Source: Watersipora subatra (taxonomy: Eukaryota; Bryozoa; Gymnolaemata; Cheilostomatida; Watersiporidae). From it: a DNA stretch of 64,000 bases. The translations under genes and the position numbers were made by a program. The notes beneath the pieces are model-generated. The model did no database searches. It saw only the letters and a list, made by a program, of their open reading frames with translations, and had not been told where the DNA came from. Below, one piece after another: positions 1 through 12,669 of this stretch (position 1 is its first letter; every line of letters starts with the position of its first letter). Where the stretch lies: NCBI RefSeq assembly GCF_963576615.1, contig NC_088712.1, forward strand, positions 30,223,870 to 30,287,869. Direction: 5' to 3'.

Positions 1-764
1 AAAGCTAATGGTGTACAGTGAACACCTGAGGACACCTGCGGACACCTGTTTACCTACTCGATGTGCTTAGACTTCTACAGATCTTTGTCTTCACTAAAAG
101 TGATGCCATTGCGATTGGAGAGCTGACCCAAAGATTGTCTAATAAAGGACATCTGATGGACGTCTGGTGGACATCTAGTGGTCATCTGGTGAACATCTGG
201 CAGGCAACTGAAGGAAGTAGTAATGTTTGCATTTTCATTGAGCTGACACCCTAGTTGACAGATAAAGCAATGATACATGCAGGTCATGTGATTTATTACT
301 GTTATTTATTTTACTCTAATGGTCTGCAGTGATTATTTCTAAAACTCAAATACATCAGCAAATGTAAAGAAATGGGAACAAAATTTGGGACGAGTTCAAA
401 TTAGACCCCAAATTATTAGCGGTTATTTAAACAGTTCATAGTTTTCCTTTTTGACGAAGCTGCCATGCTAATTAATGAGTTATCTCTTGTAGAACTTGAC
501 TCCAGGTCATGAGGTCAAAACAAACAACATCGGTGACAAACAAAATTAAGTGGTCATGAATTAATGGGTCATAGTAAAAATGAAATATAGATAAAGCATG
601 AGACATCATTGTAGCCTGCGTGTAGCAGTCGCCTGAGTTTACTAATCACATACGTATATGTAATCACCTATGAACAAGAGAGGTACACGGTTAATATTTT
701 AGAGTTGTGACCTAGGACTCGACTCTGGTCTAGTGTTAATTATAGAAATTTTAGAACCCAAGCA
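1..764. other. Intergenic, no gene seen
   Basis: Three 11-bp units (ACACCTGMGG) at 25-50 and repeated ATCTGGTGGACATCT words at about 150-205. A 63-codon frame there shows no domain. Nothing else recognisable. Confidence 0.5.
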
Positions 765-1100
765 GCTGTAGCCTAGTGTCTAGAACTCCTGACCTACAAA
801 CAACAGGTTCGGGTTCAATTTACAACAAAAGATTACTGGTGGTGATAGGAATGATATCCAACCTTAAATTGCTTCCTGCAACTAGGTATGTCTCTAGTCA
901 TCAAGGTTTCCTGTCACTCGACTCAGACCTGTCTAGTGACAGGAACCCTCGATTTCCTGTGATAGTGATAGGAATGACATCAAACCTTGCATTGCTCTCT
1001 GCAACTAGACATGCCTCCAGTTGTTTAGGTTCCGTTGCCACTCGACTCATAAGTGTCCAGCCAAGAACACACAGCCATTATTTGTACAACAATGGCTTTT
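765..1100 (+). repeat. tRNA-derived SINE-like element, with internally doubled body
   Basis: The head resembles a pol III promoter: GTAGCCTAGTGTCTAG for box A and GGTTCGGGTTCAATT for box B. The body module (GGTGATAGGAATGAYATC ... CTGCAACTAG) occurs twice, at about 838-905 and 963-1030. A second, single-body copy is at 15324. Confidence 0.55.
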
Positions 1101-1629
1101 AAAGACACAGCATAGCCTCTGCTTGCAGTAAGCTAAGCAGACATCATACTTGACCTTCAAGAGATTGCTCAAACCACTAGACAGGAGGCTTGAGTGTTTC
1201 AATACTCAAAAGCAAGTTTCTGAGACCCGTGAAAACAACCTTTGGATTTGCCATCATTATCCTACTATAAGTGTAACGTTACAATCTAGACTCACAGGCT
1301 AAAAATTCTTACTGTCAACTATACAATAGTTACTAAAAACCTCAACACTAAACCTTGGTTATTGTTTTTACAGCTACAAGTTGGAAATTCATATTTTTTT
1401 GTTTTTAATACTTGAACATGTTTCACAAGAACAATGTTTATGACTAAGCAACTTCTTAGATAAGTACCTTTGAGTTGGCTAACTGTGAAACATTTCAAGA
1501 AACAATATGATAACTCAGTATCAAAACAACTGCAATGGTAACAATAACTCTTTCTTAATAATATGTATTAAAAACAAAACAGGCTTCAGTGTCAGATATA
1601 AAAATTACTCAAACAAAAAACAAATGGCT

Positions 1630-2426
1630 TTAAACCATAACTGTCACGAACAGCTTTTATCGTATTTACTAGGTAAATCAGACATGCTGATTCCGATTTT
1701 GTACTCAAAATAAAGATTAGTCCACTAACTTTCAGAGTTATGAAGGCTTTTTTACAGCGTTTTAATATCGGTCTCGAAAACAACACGATCGGCACAACAA
1801 GCTCCGCCCATAAATACGTGACGTAACCTAGCTTTTTAGGAAATAAGTTACATAGGGATGTTTAGACCGATTTAGAATAATAGAGATGGGTGTTTTAAAA
1901 TGTATTAATATCTAAATTCAGCCTTAAAAATAATATCAGTTTTTTCTGAAAGGTAGATAAGCTATTTAGCATTGCATATTTAAAAAAGCGCGCTAACAAC
2001 ACTAGCTTGTGATAAAACCGCTCTTTTTGAGCTCATTTTTCTCAGCGTCCAGCCCATTTAAACATCATGTAACAAGCTACGAGCAATTTTAAATAGCTTG
2101 TATACTTTTCATAAAAAACTGAAATTATTTTACAGGCTGGATTTAGATAATAATGGGTTTTAAGACACCCATCTCTATTATTCTAAATCGGACTAAACAT
2201 TCCTAACTTTCGTTCCTGAAAAAGCTAGGTATCGTCACATATTTATGGGCGGAGCTTGTAATGCCGATTGTGTTGTTTTCGAAATGGATATTGAAACGAT
2301 TTAAAAAAGCCTAAATGACTTTGAAGGTTAGTGGACTAATCTTTATTTTGAGTACAAAACCGGAATCAGTGTGGCTGATTTACCTAGAATATACAATAAA
2401 AGTTGTACGTGACAATTATGGTTTAA
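1630..2426. mobile_element. TTAA-flanked foldback element, copy 1 (~797 bp)
   Basis: Ends are TTAA-ACCATAACTGTCACG and GACAATTATGGT-TTAA. The two arms (~350 bp each) are inverted, diverged copies separated by ~100 bp, so nearly the whole unit is one long palindrome. Three more copies lie in this window. TTAA at both ends is the target-site pattern of piggyBac-type transposases (known); assignment to that group is inference. No transposase is encoded. Confidence 0.85.
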
Positions 2427-3338
2427 AATACATAAGTTTTCTCCCCACAAGTGCTTGGCCTTCATAGATCAATTTGAGGCTTTGCCAAAAAAAGTATCAT
2501 TACAAATGGACCCAGACAAATTGGGCCTTTCGCCAGTTGAATCCCTGTTCAATCTATCAAAAATATGGAATCACAATTAGTATCCACAGCTGGCTCAAAT
2601 TGGTTATAACAAAGAATTTTGTTTTAAATTTCAAACTCTGTACAATGCCGGTGCCAGTGCCAATGATGTACCTGATGAAAGGTTACTCTTCTGGAACTCA
2701 TGCATTTCACTTCTGCTATCACTTGATAAGGTAACAGCTGTTTTATCTCTTCGTTGCCAAATTTCATCTGCTCTTAGTTGAGCAGATGACGAGCCAGTAC
2801 CTCCATCACGTACACAAATCTAGAAATTTTCAGCTTTGAGATTTTTGAGATTACAAGACAAGTACATTGCAGCTTCTACTTTATTTCAGAGAACAAAGAC
2901 AGTTTTTGTATCATGTAGCCTGACTGTGAATTGTACTTTAAACAAAGTTTGGTACGTTCAAAAAACCTGCCTCATTGCTAGTATAAACTGGAGCAAAAAG
3001 TTTTTGCTGATAGATATTTTTGTTTTTGAAATGAAGATAAATTAGTAACTTGTACCACATTTAAAATAAAAGTGTGTTAGATTTTTGCTATTCTGCACCT
3101 GAAGATGCTGCAAGAGTCACAGCTGCACCATTTTTTCGCCTTCTAAAGGACTTTTGAAACGAGTAAGCCGCTGTTTGATATCATAATTGATGAGGAATTG
3201 TGAACTGGACTAATGATGTTTAGGTTCTCTCAGTTGCATTTGATTATTTCATTGCATCTTCATCTCTACCATATGCATGGCAGCGCATATGGAAAAGCTG
3301 ACAAAGCCAATAAAACTTCATGAGTGTTTTATAGAGGT
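2427..3338. other. Intergenic, no gene seen
   Basis: AT-rich. Short frames of 69-86 codons (2474-2734, 2836-3045) have no recognisable domain and no splice support. Confidence 0.5.
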
Positions 3339-3397
3339 GTAAGTAAGTGTAAGTAAGCGTAAGTAAGCATAAGTAAGTGTAAGTGAGCGTAAGTGAG
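3339..3397. repeat. 10-bp direct repeats (GTAAGTAAGY)
   Basis: Six imperfect units of AAGTAAGTGT/AAGTAAGCGT in a row. A short tandem repeat shortly before the larger 30-bp array. Confidence 0.7.
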
Positions 3398-3660
3398 CCC
3401 TATTTATAGCAAGAATATTTAAGAGCACAAATTACTGATGCTGACAAAGAAGGCTTGTTCAGGTATTCATTACGGAAAGTGGTACATCCTTTGACATCAC
3501 AAAGTATGAAAGAACTGCGATCAGATGTTTGAAAACAAAATGTGTGGCTTACCATAATGGCTCAAGTAATTTTATCCTATTTTATGTTGGTTTCCTGCAA
3601 CTAAAGCATGACTCGTGTACACTTATACATGTAAGTACTTGTGTACTTATAAGTATAAGT

Positions 3661-4720
3661 GCACAATATTGTAAGTATATAGCATAACTAGTACACTAGT
3701 GTAAGTACACAGCATAACTTGTACACTAGTGTAAGTACACAGCATAACTTGTACAATATTGTAAGTACACAGCATTACTTGTACAATATTGTAAGTACAC
3801 AGCATAACTTGTACAATATTGTAAGTACACAGCATGACTTGTACACGGATGTAAGTTCACAGCATAACTTGTACAATATTGTAAGTACACAGCATAACTT
3901 GTAAAAGATTGTAAGTACACAGCATAACTTTTACAATATTGTAAGTACACAGCATAACTTGTACAATATTGTAAGTACACAGCATAACTTGTACACGGAT
4001 GTAAGTTCACATCATAACTTGTACAATATTGTAAGTACACAGCATAACTTGTACAAGATTGTAAGTACACAGCATAACTTTTACAATATTGTAAGTACAC
4101 AGCATAAATTGTACAATATTGTAAGTACACAGCATAACTTGTACAATATTGTAAGTACACAGCATGACTTGTACACGGATGTAAGTTCACAGCATAACTT
4201 GTACAATATTGTAAGTACACAGCATAACTTGTAAAAGATTGTAAGTACACAGCATAACTTTTACAATATTGTAAGTACACAGCATAACTTGTAAAAGATT
4301 GTAAGTACACAGCATAACTTTTACAATATTGTAAGTACACAGCATAACTTGTACAATATTGTAAGTACACAGCATAACTTGTACACGGATGTAAGTTCAC
4401 ATCATAACTTGTACAATATTGTAAGTACACAGCATAACTTGTACAAGATTGTAAGTACACAGCATAACTTTTACAATATTGTAAGTACACAGCATAAATT
4501 GTACAATATTGTAAGTACACAGCATTACTTGTACAATATTGTAAGTACACAGCATAACTTGTACAAGATTGTAAGTACACAGCATAACTTTTACAATATT
4601 GTAAGTACACAGCATAAGTTGTACAATATTGTAAGTACACAGCATTACTTGTACATTATTGTAAGTACACAGCATTACATGTACACTAGTGTAACTATAC
4701 AGCGAAGCGTTTACACTATT
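3661..4720. repeat. 30-bp minisatellite, ~35 copies, with higher-order structure
   Basis: The unit reads GTACAATATTGTAAGTACAC + AGCATAACTT. Variants (CGGAT, AAGATT, TTACAAT, AAATT, GTTCAC) recur in fixed order: the series starting at 3991 is repeated at 4381 (390 bp, 13 units). Each unit contains the near-perfect palindrome GTACAATATTGTA. Long open frames on both strands arise only because 30 is divisible by 3. Confidence 0.95.
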
Positions 4721-4980
4721 GCAAAATTCTTTCATTCCCAAGCAAGGAAGATTTTAATAAAAATGAAACATAAATTGTTGTTTTAAAAGCTGAACATATA
4801 TCCCTCTACTTCCAAGTTTAAAGCTGTAGGGATGTTCAGCTGAACAGTGAACATTCATTTTATTATTATTTAGTTAGTCTTTACTAGGCCTACCCATAAT
4901 CTTTTCCAGAGTATAGTCAGTTGAGCCATGTTCAACAGACTGTTTGAAGCTATAGTTAAATGTGATGATAAAATATCGCA

Positions 4981-5060
4981 CTGTGTGAGATTTGAACTTG
5001 CCTATTTCAGCTATTTAGACCAACACTCTCACAGCTGCACCAACCGAGCACCTCAACTCA
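4981..5060 (-). repeat. tRNA-like SINE head (minus strand)
   Basis: On the minus strand, GTTGGTGCAGCTGTGAGAG fits box A and GCAAGTTCAAATCTCAC fits box B at tRNA-like spacing. No cloverleaf was confirmed, so it is treated as a SINE or tRNA relic. Confidence 0.45.
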
Positions 5061-5566
5061 GGGTGGAGTAATTGTGCAGACAGCTGTTAAACCTAATAAT
5101 CTCTTGTGGTTCTTGGACTGCCAGGGTATTAGTTGGTATAAAAGCTTGCAAGTAGATACTGCAACTCTAATAAAACTTTCTAGCTGATAGTTAAGTCCTC
5201 ACTATCAATCAGTTGAGTGTACCAACTCCCTGACTAATGAGAAAGAAGAAATATGTCCTTACATTACTGAAGGTCAGCTACGTGACTTGCTGCTTGTCTA
5301 TATAAACTTTAATTGGACAAGACAAGGCAGGACATGATGCGCTTCATCAAACAGAAATCAACATTCACTAGCGATCGTATGTCCCATTAGAAGTCTGGCA
5401 TTTTGCAGCATCATTAATTCTGGCCAATTGTAAGAGCATTGCCCGTTTTCCTTATCTCTCATGTTTATATTGAACCCAAAAATACGATCATATAATGTTA
5501 TTGTCAGTGTATAATAGATAGAGACTTATATAATAGATATATGACATTGAGAGGGAGGTAGACATA

Positions 5567-6278
5567 ATTATGAGGAAGGTAGACATATGAGGGAGGTAGA
5601 CATATGAAGGAGGTAGACATATGAAGGTAGATATATGAAGGAGGTAGACATATGAGGGAGGTAGACATATGAAGGAGGTAGACATATGAGGAAGGTAGAC
5701 ATATGAGGGAGGTAGACATATGAGAGAGGTAGACATATGAGAGAGGTAGACATATGAGGGAGGTAGACATATGAAGGAGGTAGACATATGAAAGAGGTAG
5801 ACATATGATGGAGGTAGACATATGATGGAGGTAGGCATATGAGGGAGGTAGACATATGAAGGAGGTAGACATATGAAGGTAGACATATGAAGGAGGTAGA
5901 CATATGAGGGAGGTAGACATATGAAGGAGGTAGACATATGAGGGAAGTAGACATATGAGGGAGGTAGACATATGAGGGAGGTAGACATATGAGAGAGGTA
6001 GACATATGAGGGAGGTAGACACATGAGGGAGGTAGACATATGAGGGAGGTAGACATATGAGAGAGGTAGACATATGAGGGAGGTAGACACATGAGGGAGG
6101 TAGACATATGAGGGAGGTAGACATATGAGGGAGGTAGACATATGAGAGAGGTAGACATATGAGGGAGGTAGACATATGAAGGAGGTAGACATATGAAGGA
6201 GGTAGGCATATGAAGGAGGTAGACGTATGAGGGAGGTAGACATATGAGGGAGGTAGACATATGAGGGAGGTAAACCTA
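5567..6278. repeat. 17-bp purine-rich minisatellite, ~42 copies
   Basis: Unit GGGAGGTAGACATATGA with single-base variants (GAAG, GAGA). It contains the CATATG palindrome and is strongly purine-biased on the plus strand. Three overlapping minus-strand frames are repeat artefacts. Confidence 0.95.
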
Positions 6279-6408
6279 AAAGGGCGGTAGATCAAGCACT
6301 GAGCTAAGTAAGTATATATGGTTATTAAAGGACCAAAGCATAAATTCTAACATGAAGCAAAGTAGAGTGATAAGAACAACATCATATAATAAAACTACAA
6401 GTGTAACT

Positions 6409-6528
6409 TACCATAAAACCTCTAATTGAGCGCCACTTTTACTTGAACGCCACCACTATTTGACCGCCCCCACAGGGGAAGGGTTGAGAAATAGAGTGCT
6501 ATGGCATTTAAATAGAGGTGTTACGGTA
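6409..6528. mobile_element. Small TA-flanked MITE (120 bp)
   Basis: TACCATAAAACCTCTAATTG at the left and TAGAGGTGTTACGGTA at the right are inverted, with TA at both edges as for Tc1/mariner-type MITEs. The unit at 22589 is related. Confidence 0.65.
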
Positions 6529-7426
6529 TGTTTATATGAAAAACTCTCTGTTGTATGCAAACTTAAAACCGCTATTTTAAACAAAAGGTGTGAACTTATT
6601 TCAACACGAAGACACACTGGCAAATTCATTTTGAGCACTTTTAAGACTTTAGTTTCAAACACCCAAATTGTTAAACTTTATGTCATTATTTCATGATATA
6701 TCGCACACAATTTCATAGCTTGCTAATTTCAATCTTACTTATCAGTCTTGCTTTCAGGTATTTTAATAACTATGGTTTTATTTTCATCTATATACATGTA
6801 TATGGTAGGCTCTTTTAGTGTTAGCATTTTTATCTGATGTTTATTGCTCTGCAGTATGAAACTACTAGTAATAAAATTGTTTTGAACTAGACTTGAACTT
6901 TTATCTGATTTAATTTAATGTGTATATATGTATATGTATATGTATATGTAAAATACAAGCTTACAGGTGTTTACCATCCAGTTTTTCTTACATTAACCTA
7001 CCATCTATACTAAACACAAGAATTCGTGACTGTCTGTACAAGCTAAGCAAAGACTCAATTGACTAACAAAACTTATACATAAATGACAGCAGCAAGTCCT
7101 AAAGACCTTTTTATTCATATTAATGCTTTTTAAATTTTGCCTCTGGTATGCTCTGTTGACATGACTTCAGTATTCTTAGGAACATCTACTAAGGCACAAG
7201 CATGAGGGCATTTAGATATATTCAAAGGTTAAATGCTTTTCATAAGATTGCCGGCATGTTCGGAATAGAGTGACATAAACAGGAAGTCATACATATACAA
7301 TTATACATTCATTAACAATAATCAAGCATCGGCAAGTTTAAACAATATATTATATTTATGTAGATCCGTCCAATTGAGAAAAGTTGCATAGAGTTGTCTA
7401 TAGAGTGACACAAGTCCCTTCAAGCG

Positions 7427-7756
7427 CAGTGGTTCTGAACCTTGTGTGACGCACTGAAGGTGGCGCTTTCCCCGGACCCTACGTTATTGAAAAACAAAGT
7501 ATGATTATTTTCACATTCAAGGCGTAGCTATATGTTTTACTGGTGCAACAATGAACAGTGCATTAACATCACTGTGTTCAAACAGAGCTAATACAATGAA
7601 TGAACTCACAACAAATTACATACATATCTTCTTATGGAGACATGACCTTGCAAATCAATGTGACTTTTGTTGCTGCTTTTGAGAGACCTCCACCAAACCC
7701 TGATATTGACTCATCAAACTTGTAGGGTTCGATAGAACCCAGATTAATAACCGCTG
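7427..7756. mobile_element. hAT-type non-autonomous element (~330 bp)
   Basis: Starts CAGTGGTTCTGAACCTTG and ends CCCAGATTAATAACCGCTG, a diverged inverted match. CAGTGGTTCT termini and the GGGTTCGATAGAACCC motif before the 3' end are characteristic of a widespread hAT MITE group (established pattern). A clean 8-bp target duplication is not visible. Confidence 0.55.
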
Positions 7757-8623
7757 TTCTCTTACTGTAATGGCTGCCTTAGTTCCACCATTAAATATAT
7801 ATATTTAAATAGAAAGATTCAAGTAACAACTCAGATACCTCTTTGTATGAGGTCATCTCAGTCTCACTATGTGGTTTAGCTTATTAAATTATGTAAAGTG
7901 TTGCGTTCATTCAAAATTAGGTCACACTACCCTATTTTGAAGACAGCTCAGCTTACACAAATTCAGGTCACTTTGACATATTTCAACTTTTCAAAAATAG
8001 CATTGTGCTGTCTCGATTTTTTTAACCTATCTAATTAGTAAGAGATACTGTTTGCTAATAGACCTAATTAGTTCATTTTGACTTATTTCAGTTAAGTCCG
8101 ACCAATAGAAGAGAAATATATGAAAATATACATATAAATATAGCTAAATATATTGCTGGTCCAATTTTATTAATATCATACTTGAAGGAGCCTACATGTA
8201 TTTCAGCAATGGAAAGCCTTGCTGATGCAATGCTTGCAAAACTTAGGAGGCTCTACTATTCTTACTCAAGGTTCTTAGGCTATTCTTACTGCATCCACTC
8301 ACAGCAAATATTGTTAGTTGTAGAGATTTACAACTTGCTACTGAGAAATCAAGCTTATCTCACGGTGGTTGAACCAAATATCAAACAATGATGGACACAA
8401 GACCACACAAGTTGGTATGTTTTTGAAAGAAGTGCCTAAGTGAAAGTAGTGCCTACTTGATCTCACTTAGGACCTAGGGCTACCAGTAAGCGCCGCAGCA
8501 ACTGTATCTCTAAACTGTTTTTGCTGACAGTCCATCCTTCCATGCACTTATGAAGCAACTTAAATGAAAAGGACAGCCTGGTTACAAAGAGCCACAAACA
8601 ATAGAGGAACAACTCAGATCAGG

Positions 8624-9395
8624 TTAAACCATAACTGTCACATGCAACTTTTATTGTAGTTACTAGGTAAATCAGACACGTCGATTCCGATTTTGTACTC
8701 AAAATAAAGATTAGTCCACTAACTTTCAGAGTAATGAAGGCTTTTTTACAGCGTTTTAATATTGGTCTCGAAAACAACGCGATCGGCACAACAAGCTCCG
8801 CCCATAAATACGTGACGTAACCTAGATTTTTAGAAACAGAAGTTACGTAGGGATGTTTAAACCAATTTAGAATAATAGAGATGGGTGTTTTAAAATCCAT
8901 TAATATCTAAATTATCAAATAAAGGTAGATAAGCTATTTAACATTGCATATTTAAAAAAGCGCGATAACAACGCTAGCTTGTGATAAAACCGCGCTTTTT
9001 GAGCTCATTTTTCTTGGCGTTCAGCCTATTTAAACATCATGCAACAAGCTACGAGCATTTTTAAATAGTTTATATACCTTTCATAAAAGGCTGAGATTAT
9101 TTTACAGGCTGGATTTAAATAATGGGTTTTAAGACATCCATCTCTATTATTCTAAATCGGACTAAATATTCCTAGCCTCTGTTCCTGAAAAAGCTAGGTT
9201 TCGTCACATATTTGTGGGCGGAGCTTGTAATGCCGATTGTGTTGTTTTCGAAACGAATATTGAAACGCTTTAAAAAAGCCCAAATGACTTTGAAGGTTAG
9301 TGGACCAATCTTTATTTTGAGTACAAAATCGGAATCAGCGTGGCTGATTTACCTAGAAACTACGATAAAAGTTGTACGTGGCAGTTATGGTTTAA
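8624..9395. mobile_element. TTAA-flanked foldback element, copy 2 (~772 bp)
   Basis: Same ends and order as copy 1. It is about 25 bp shorter because a segment near the inner end of the left arm (around 8911) is missing. Open frames in both arms run outward (see findings). Confidence 0.85.
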
Positions 9396-9596
9396 TGAGT
9401 AGGGCAGATGGATCAGTATGTTTATACAAGCTAACCATATATAAAGATAAACAAGGTCAAAAAAGGGGCAACTATAACAGATGTAGCAGTGCTTGGTTGG
9501 CCACATTCTACAACATGAAGTTTATTAACTAAACTTCAATGAGAGTAGGGAAAGCCATAAAAATATCTAGATAACAACTCAATTTATAAATTATTC

Positions 9597-10194
9597 CTGT
9601 AGAGAAAGTATTGATTCTGTAGAGAAAGTGTAGACTCCGTAGAGGAAGTATTGACTCTGTAGAGGTAGTATTGACTCTGTAGAGGAAGTATTGATTTTGT
9701 AGAGGAAGTATTGATGCTGTAGAGAAAGTATTTATGTATTGACTCTGTAGAGGAAGTATTGACTCTGTAGAGGAAGTATTGATTTTGTAGAGGAAGTATC
9801 GATTCTGTAGAAGAAGTATTGATTCTGTAGAGGAAGTATTGACTCTGTAGAGGAAGTATTGATTTTGTAGAGGGAGTATTGATTTTGTAGAGGAAGTATT
9901 GATTCTGTAGAGAAAGTATTGATTCTGTAGAGAAAGTATTGGTTCTGTAGAGGAAGTATTGATGCTGTAAAGAAAGTATTTATTCTGTAGAGGAAGTATT
10001 GACCCTGTAGAAGAAGTATTGATTTTGTAGAGAAAGTATTGATTCTGTGGAGGAAGTATTGACTCTGTAGAGGAAGTATTGATGCTGTAGAGAAAGTATT
10101 TATTCTGTAGAGGAAGTATTGACTCTGTAGAAGAAGTATTGATTCTGTAGAGAAAGTATTGACTCTGTAGAGGAAGTATTGACTCTGTAGAGTA
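9597..10194. repeat. 20-bp minisatellite, ~30 copies
   Basis: Unit GACTCTGTAGAGGAAGTATT with variants GATTTTG, GATGCTG and AGAAAG. One irregular spacing occurs at about 9730 (extra TTTATGTA). Confidence 0.95.
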
Positions 10195-11269
10195 AGTTGT
10201 TCCTGAAATATTAAAACAAAGTATTTTCATAAGTAGTTGTTTTGTTGCAAAGTAATAAACATGGCCACCAGAGATGCTATATAAAATAATATATATGGCA
10301 CGTAAAGGATATATATTGATATAAAAGTTAAATTTGATCAAAAATTCAAAAATAACCACCAACAAAAACAACATGTTTTAAATTTGTAATCCATGCTACC
10401 AACATCGACACAGACCAGCGGTCACTACTTAAGTTATTATTTCAGCGATCACCAACACGTAGAGAATGAGCTGATCTGGAACCAGCATCTTAAGGATACC
10501 TTGGTGCTAGACAGTAGCCAGACAGCTAGACAGGTGCTAGACAGTAGCCACATTACTACAATATAGTCAGCTGAGAAAATGTTCAGGTTGAGAAATAAAC
10601 ACTTTTTTGGCAGCATATGTGGTTACAGACTTAACATCAATACAAATTCTTGCACAATAGGGTTCTTTGATGAAAGCTCGTGTGAACCATTGCCACGAAA
10701 GCAATGTCTATGTAAGTCAAATTACCTTTCATATGGCCATGTGACATGCTGTTGATTACATTACAGCGAAAGCGTTGTGAAAGTGTTTTGTGGTTGTAAG
10801 TGATGCAAGTTCCTTCGCTGTTTTGCACAATATATTATATAACATTTGGAGTCAGCTGCAGGCTGGCAGGCTTTTACGCCTGAGATAGAAACGAGGGTGT
10901 GAGAGATGATCTTGATGGTTCATAAACCTTTATAAGACCGAGCTAAATGGTCTAAACTCATAAAACTGGTGACAGTTTGTCAGATAAGGATATGTTTACT
11001 TTAAATATTAATGTATAGGTTGACCAGTCAACCGGCAAGCATGGTATGGTTAATGTTATTCGCCACAGTTTTCAGGCTTGAATGTGCTGGTCTGCCTATT
11101 AGTGTCTTCTTAATTATTTAACTTAATTTATTGTTGAAGTGAACTAATTAGAAGATATCCCTTCTTCAATTCAGCCAGTGGGTTTTCTCTAGCGGGTTGC
11201 TTAACTTCTGCATGAAGCTTGTAGCTGAAAATATTAGTTGAACAGCCATTCCTGTAACAATCGTTGGTA
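10195..11269. other. Intergenic, no gene seen
   Basis: Unique-looking AT-rich DNA. A short direct repeat (GCTAGACAGTAGCCA) is at 10507-10550. No supported frame. Confidence 0.5.
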
Positions 11270-11490
11270 GGACAGTTGTAGGTACCTTATAGGAACAATT
11301 GTAGGTACCTTGTAGGACAATAAAAGGTAAATTTTAAGTATAATTGTAGGTATCTTGTAGGTGCAACTGTAGGTACCTTATAAGAACAATTGTAGGTACC
11401 TTGTAGATGCAATTGTAAGTTTATTTTAGGGATGATTGCAGGACAGCTGTAGGTACCTTTTAGGTATAATTATAGATACTTCTAGAAGTT
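11270..11490. repeat. Degenerate ~20/40-bp repeat (GTAGGTACCTTATAGG)
   Basis: Seven or eight diverged units combining CAATTGTAGGTACCTTGTAG and linkers. GGTACC palindromes recur. Older and less regular than the other arrays. Confidence 0.65.
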
Positions 11491-11741
11491 GTTATAGATA
11501 TGCTCAGATGGAAAGAGTCTAACATCTCATGTACAGTTCACTAGAAACTGTGACCTGAAGGTCACGCACAAGTATGCAGATAAGATACCGGTGCAATGCT
11601 GTAGAAGTTTTATGAGCCTAAATCAAACAACCCTGAAAAGGCCGGTAAGATAGCAACAACATGGCGGTGTTGGTGTTGCTTCTTTCAGGTCATAAGCTAA
11701 AGTTTAAAGGGTTACTTCTAAATTATGCCACAAACCTTGAG

Positions 11742-12106
11742 CAGGGATGTCAAACTCAATTGTGCAAGGGGCAAAAATATAAAACACAATCTAGGTTGCG
11801 GGCCGAACTGGATAAACATTTATTTAACACACTAAAACTAAATGTTTTGCCACATAAATATGGATCAAAACAGACAGGAATATCATTCTGAAACAAACTT
11901 CAGGTTAAATTGATGGCGATAAGTTCGCAGCGAGGCAGCTGAAGCATTGCATTATGGGATCTGTAGTTCTGGGCAGTAGGCCTATTATGTCATCAGTACT
12001 CCATATCGATTGGCCACGAATAACAATAATGTAAAATGATCTTGCAGGACAGATCTGATTACAAGGTGGTTTGGATGTGGCCCGGGCTGTGAGTTTGACA
12101 CATGTG
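11742..12106. mobile_element. hAT-type non-autonomous element (~365 bp)
   Basis: Starts CAGGGATGTCAAACTCA and ends TGAGTTTGACACATGTG, with inner GGGCCGAACTGGATAAAC and GATGTGGCCCGGG. These are the hallmark words of the CAGGGGTGTCAAACTC hAT group common in animals. No transposase remains. Confidence 0.65.
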
Positions 12107-12669
12107 CCCAAGAGCAATTATTCAAAGGATTGCGTATTCACCTTCTTCCTAAATAATTGTCAACAGGGCCTTCTGCAGCCTTCCTCCACCAGTAAATCCA
12201 GCTTTCAATTTATATAATATACCCAACCAATTGTTTCATTAAAAGTTTAAAAATATGTTTTATTCTTTTAAAGTTTCGGCTCTGTTGTTTAACTTGCCTT
12301 AATATTGTATCAAGTTAGTTTAAATAGAAGTATATATCTTGTTAGGCTATAACTAAGGCAGCGTTTTCAATGACGATGGGTTTGCGCTGACTCAGACGCC
12401 GTGTGAACACGTTGAAAACCTCTTCTATGATTGATGAGCACTCGTAACAAACATACAATATTCCTATTTGTAGTCATACTGTCGCATGATCGTTAATTGC
12501 AAGTTAATTTCCCACACACCGTACTTTTGGGTGATCCAAGAGCAGTGGTTCATTGACTAACTACTCCCTTATGGTACAGGAACTTGATCAACTCTTAGAT
12601 TTGATTGAGAGGCAGTTTCTACACTCTCACAACTACTGCAATTTTTCAAGATGCTATAAAAGGCCACAC

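Noticed and set aside
3726..4640. 304-codon minus-strand frame (Tyr/Cys/Ser repeats) and other frames in the same array
   Set aside because: The 30-bp period is divisible by 3, so several frames on both strands stay open at once. No unique flanking coding sequence or splice signal.
3661..4720. CRISPR array
   Set aside because: Repeats are contiguous with no unique spacers, and the DNA is clearly eukaryotic. The same applies to all other arrays here.
4981..5060. Functional tRNA gene
   Set aside because: Box A and B-like words are present, but I could not form a proper acceptor stem and cloverleaf, and similar heads occur in SINEs nearby.
5488..6295. Three overlapping ~230-263-codon minus-strand frames
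   Set aside because: All three frames of a 17-bp repeat without stop codons read the same peptide with a 17-residue period; a repeat artefact.
9529..10374. 281-codon minus-strand frame
   Set aside because: Two thirds of it is the 20-bp minisatellite; the ends show no domain.
12354..12450. Minus-strand 31-codon exon-like stretch (IIEEVFNVFTRRLSQ)
   Set aside because: No donor at its end, no recognised family, and the DNA looks like an imperfect palindrome (GTTTTCAA ... TTGAAAAC), so a MITE terminus is more likely.
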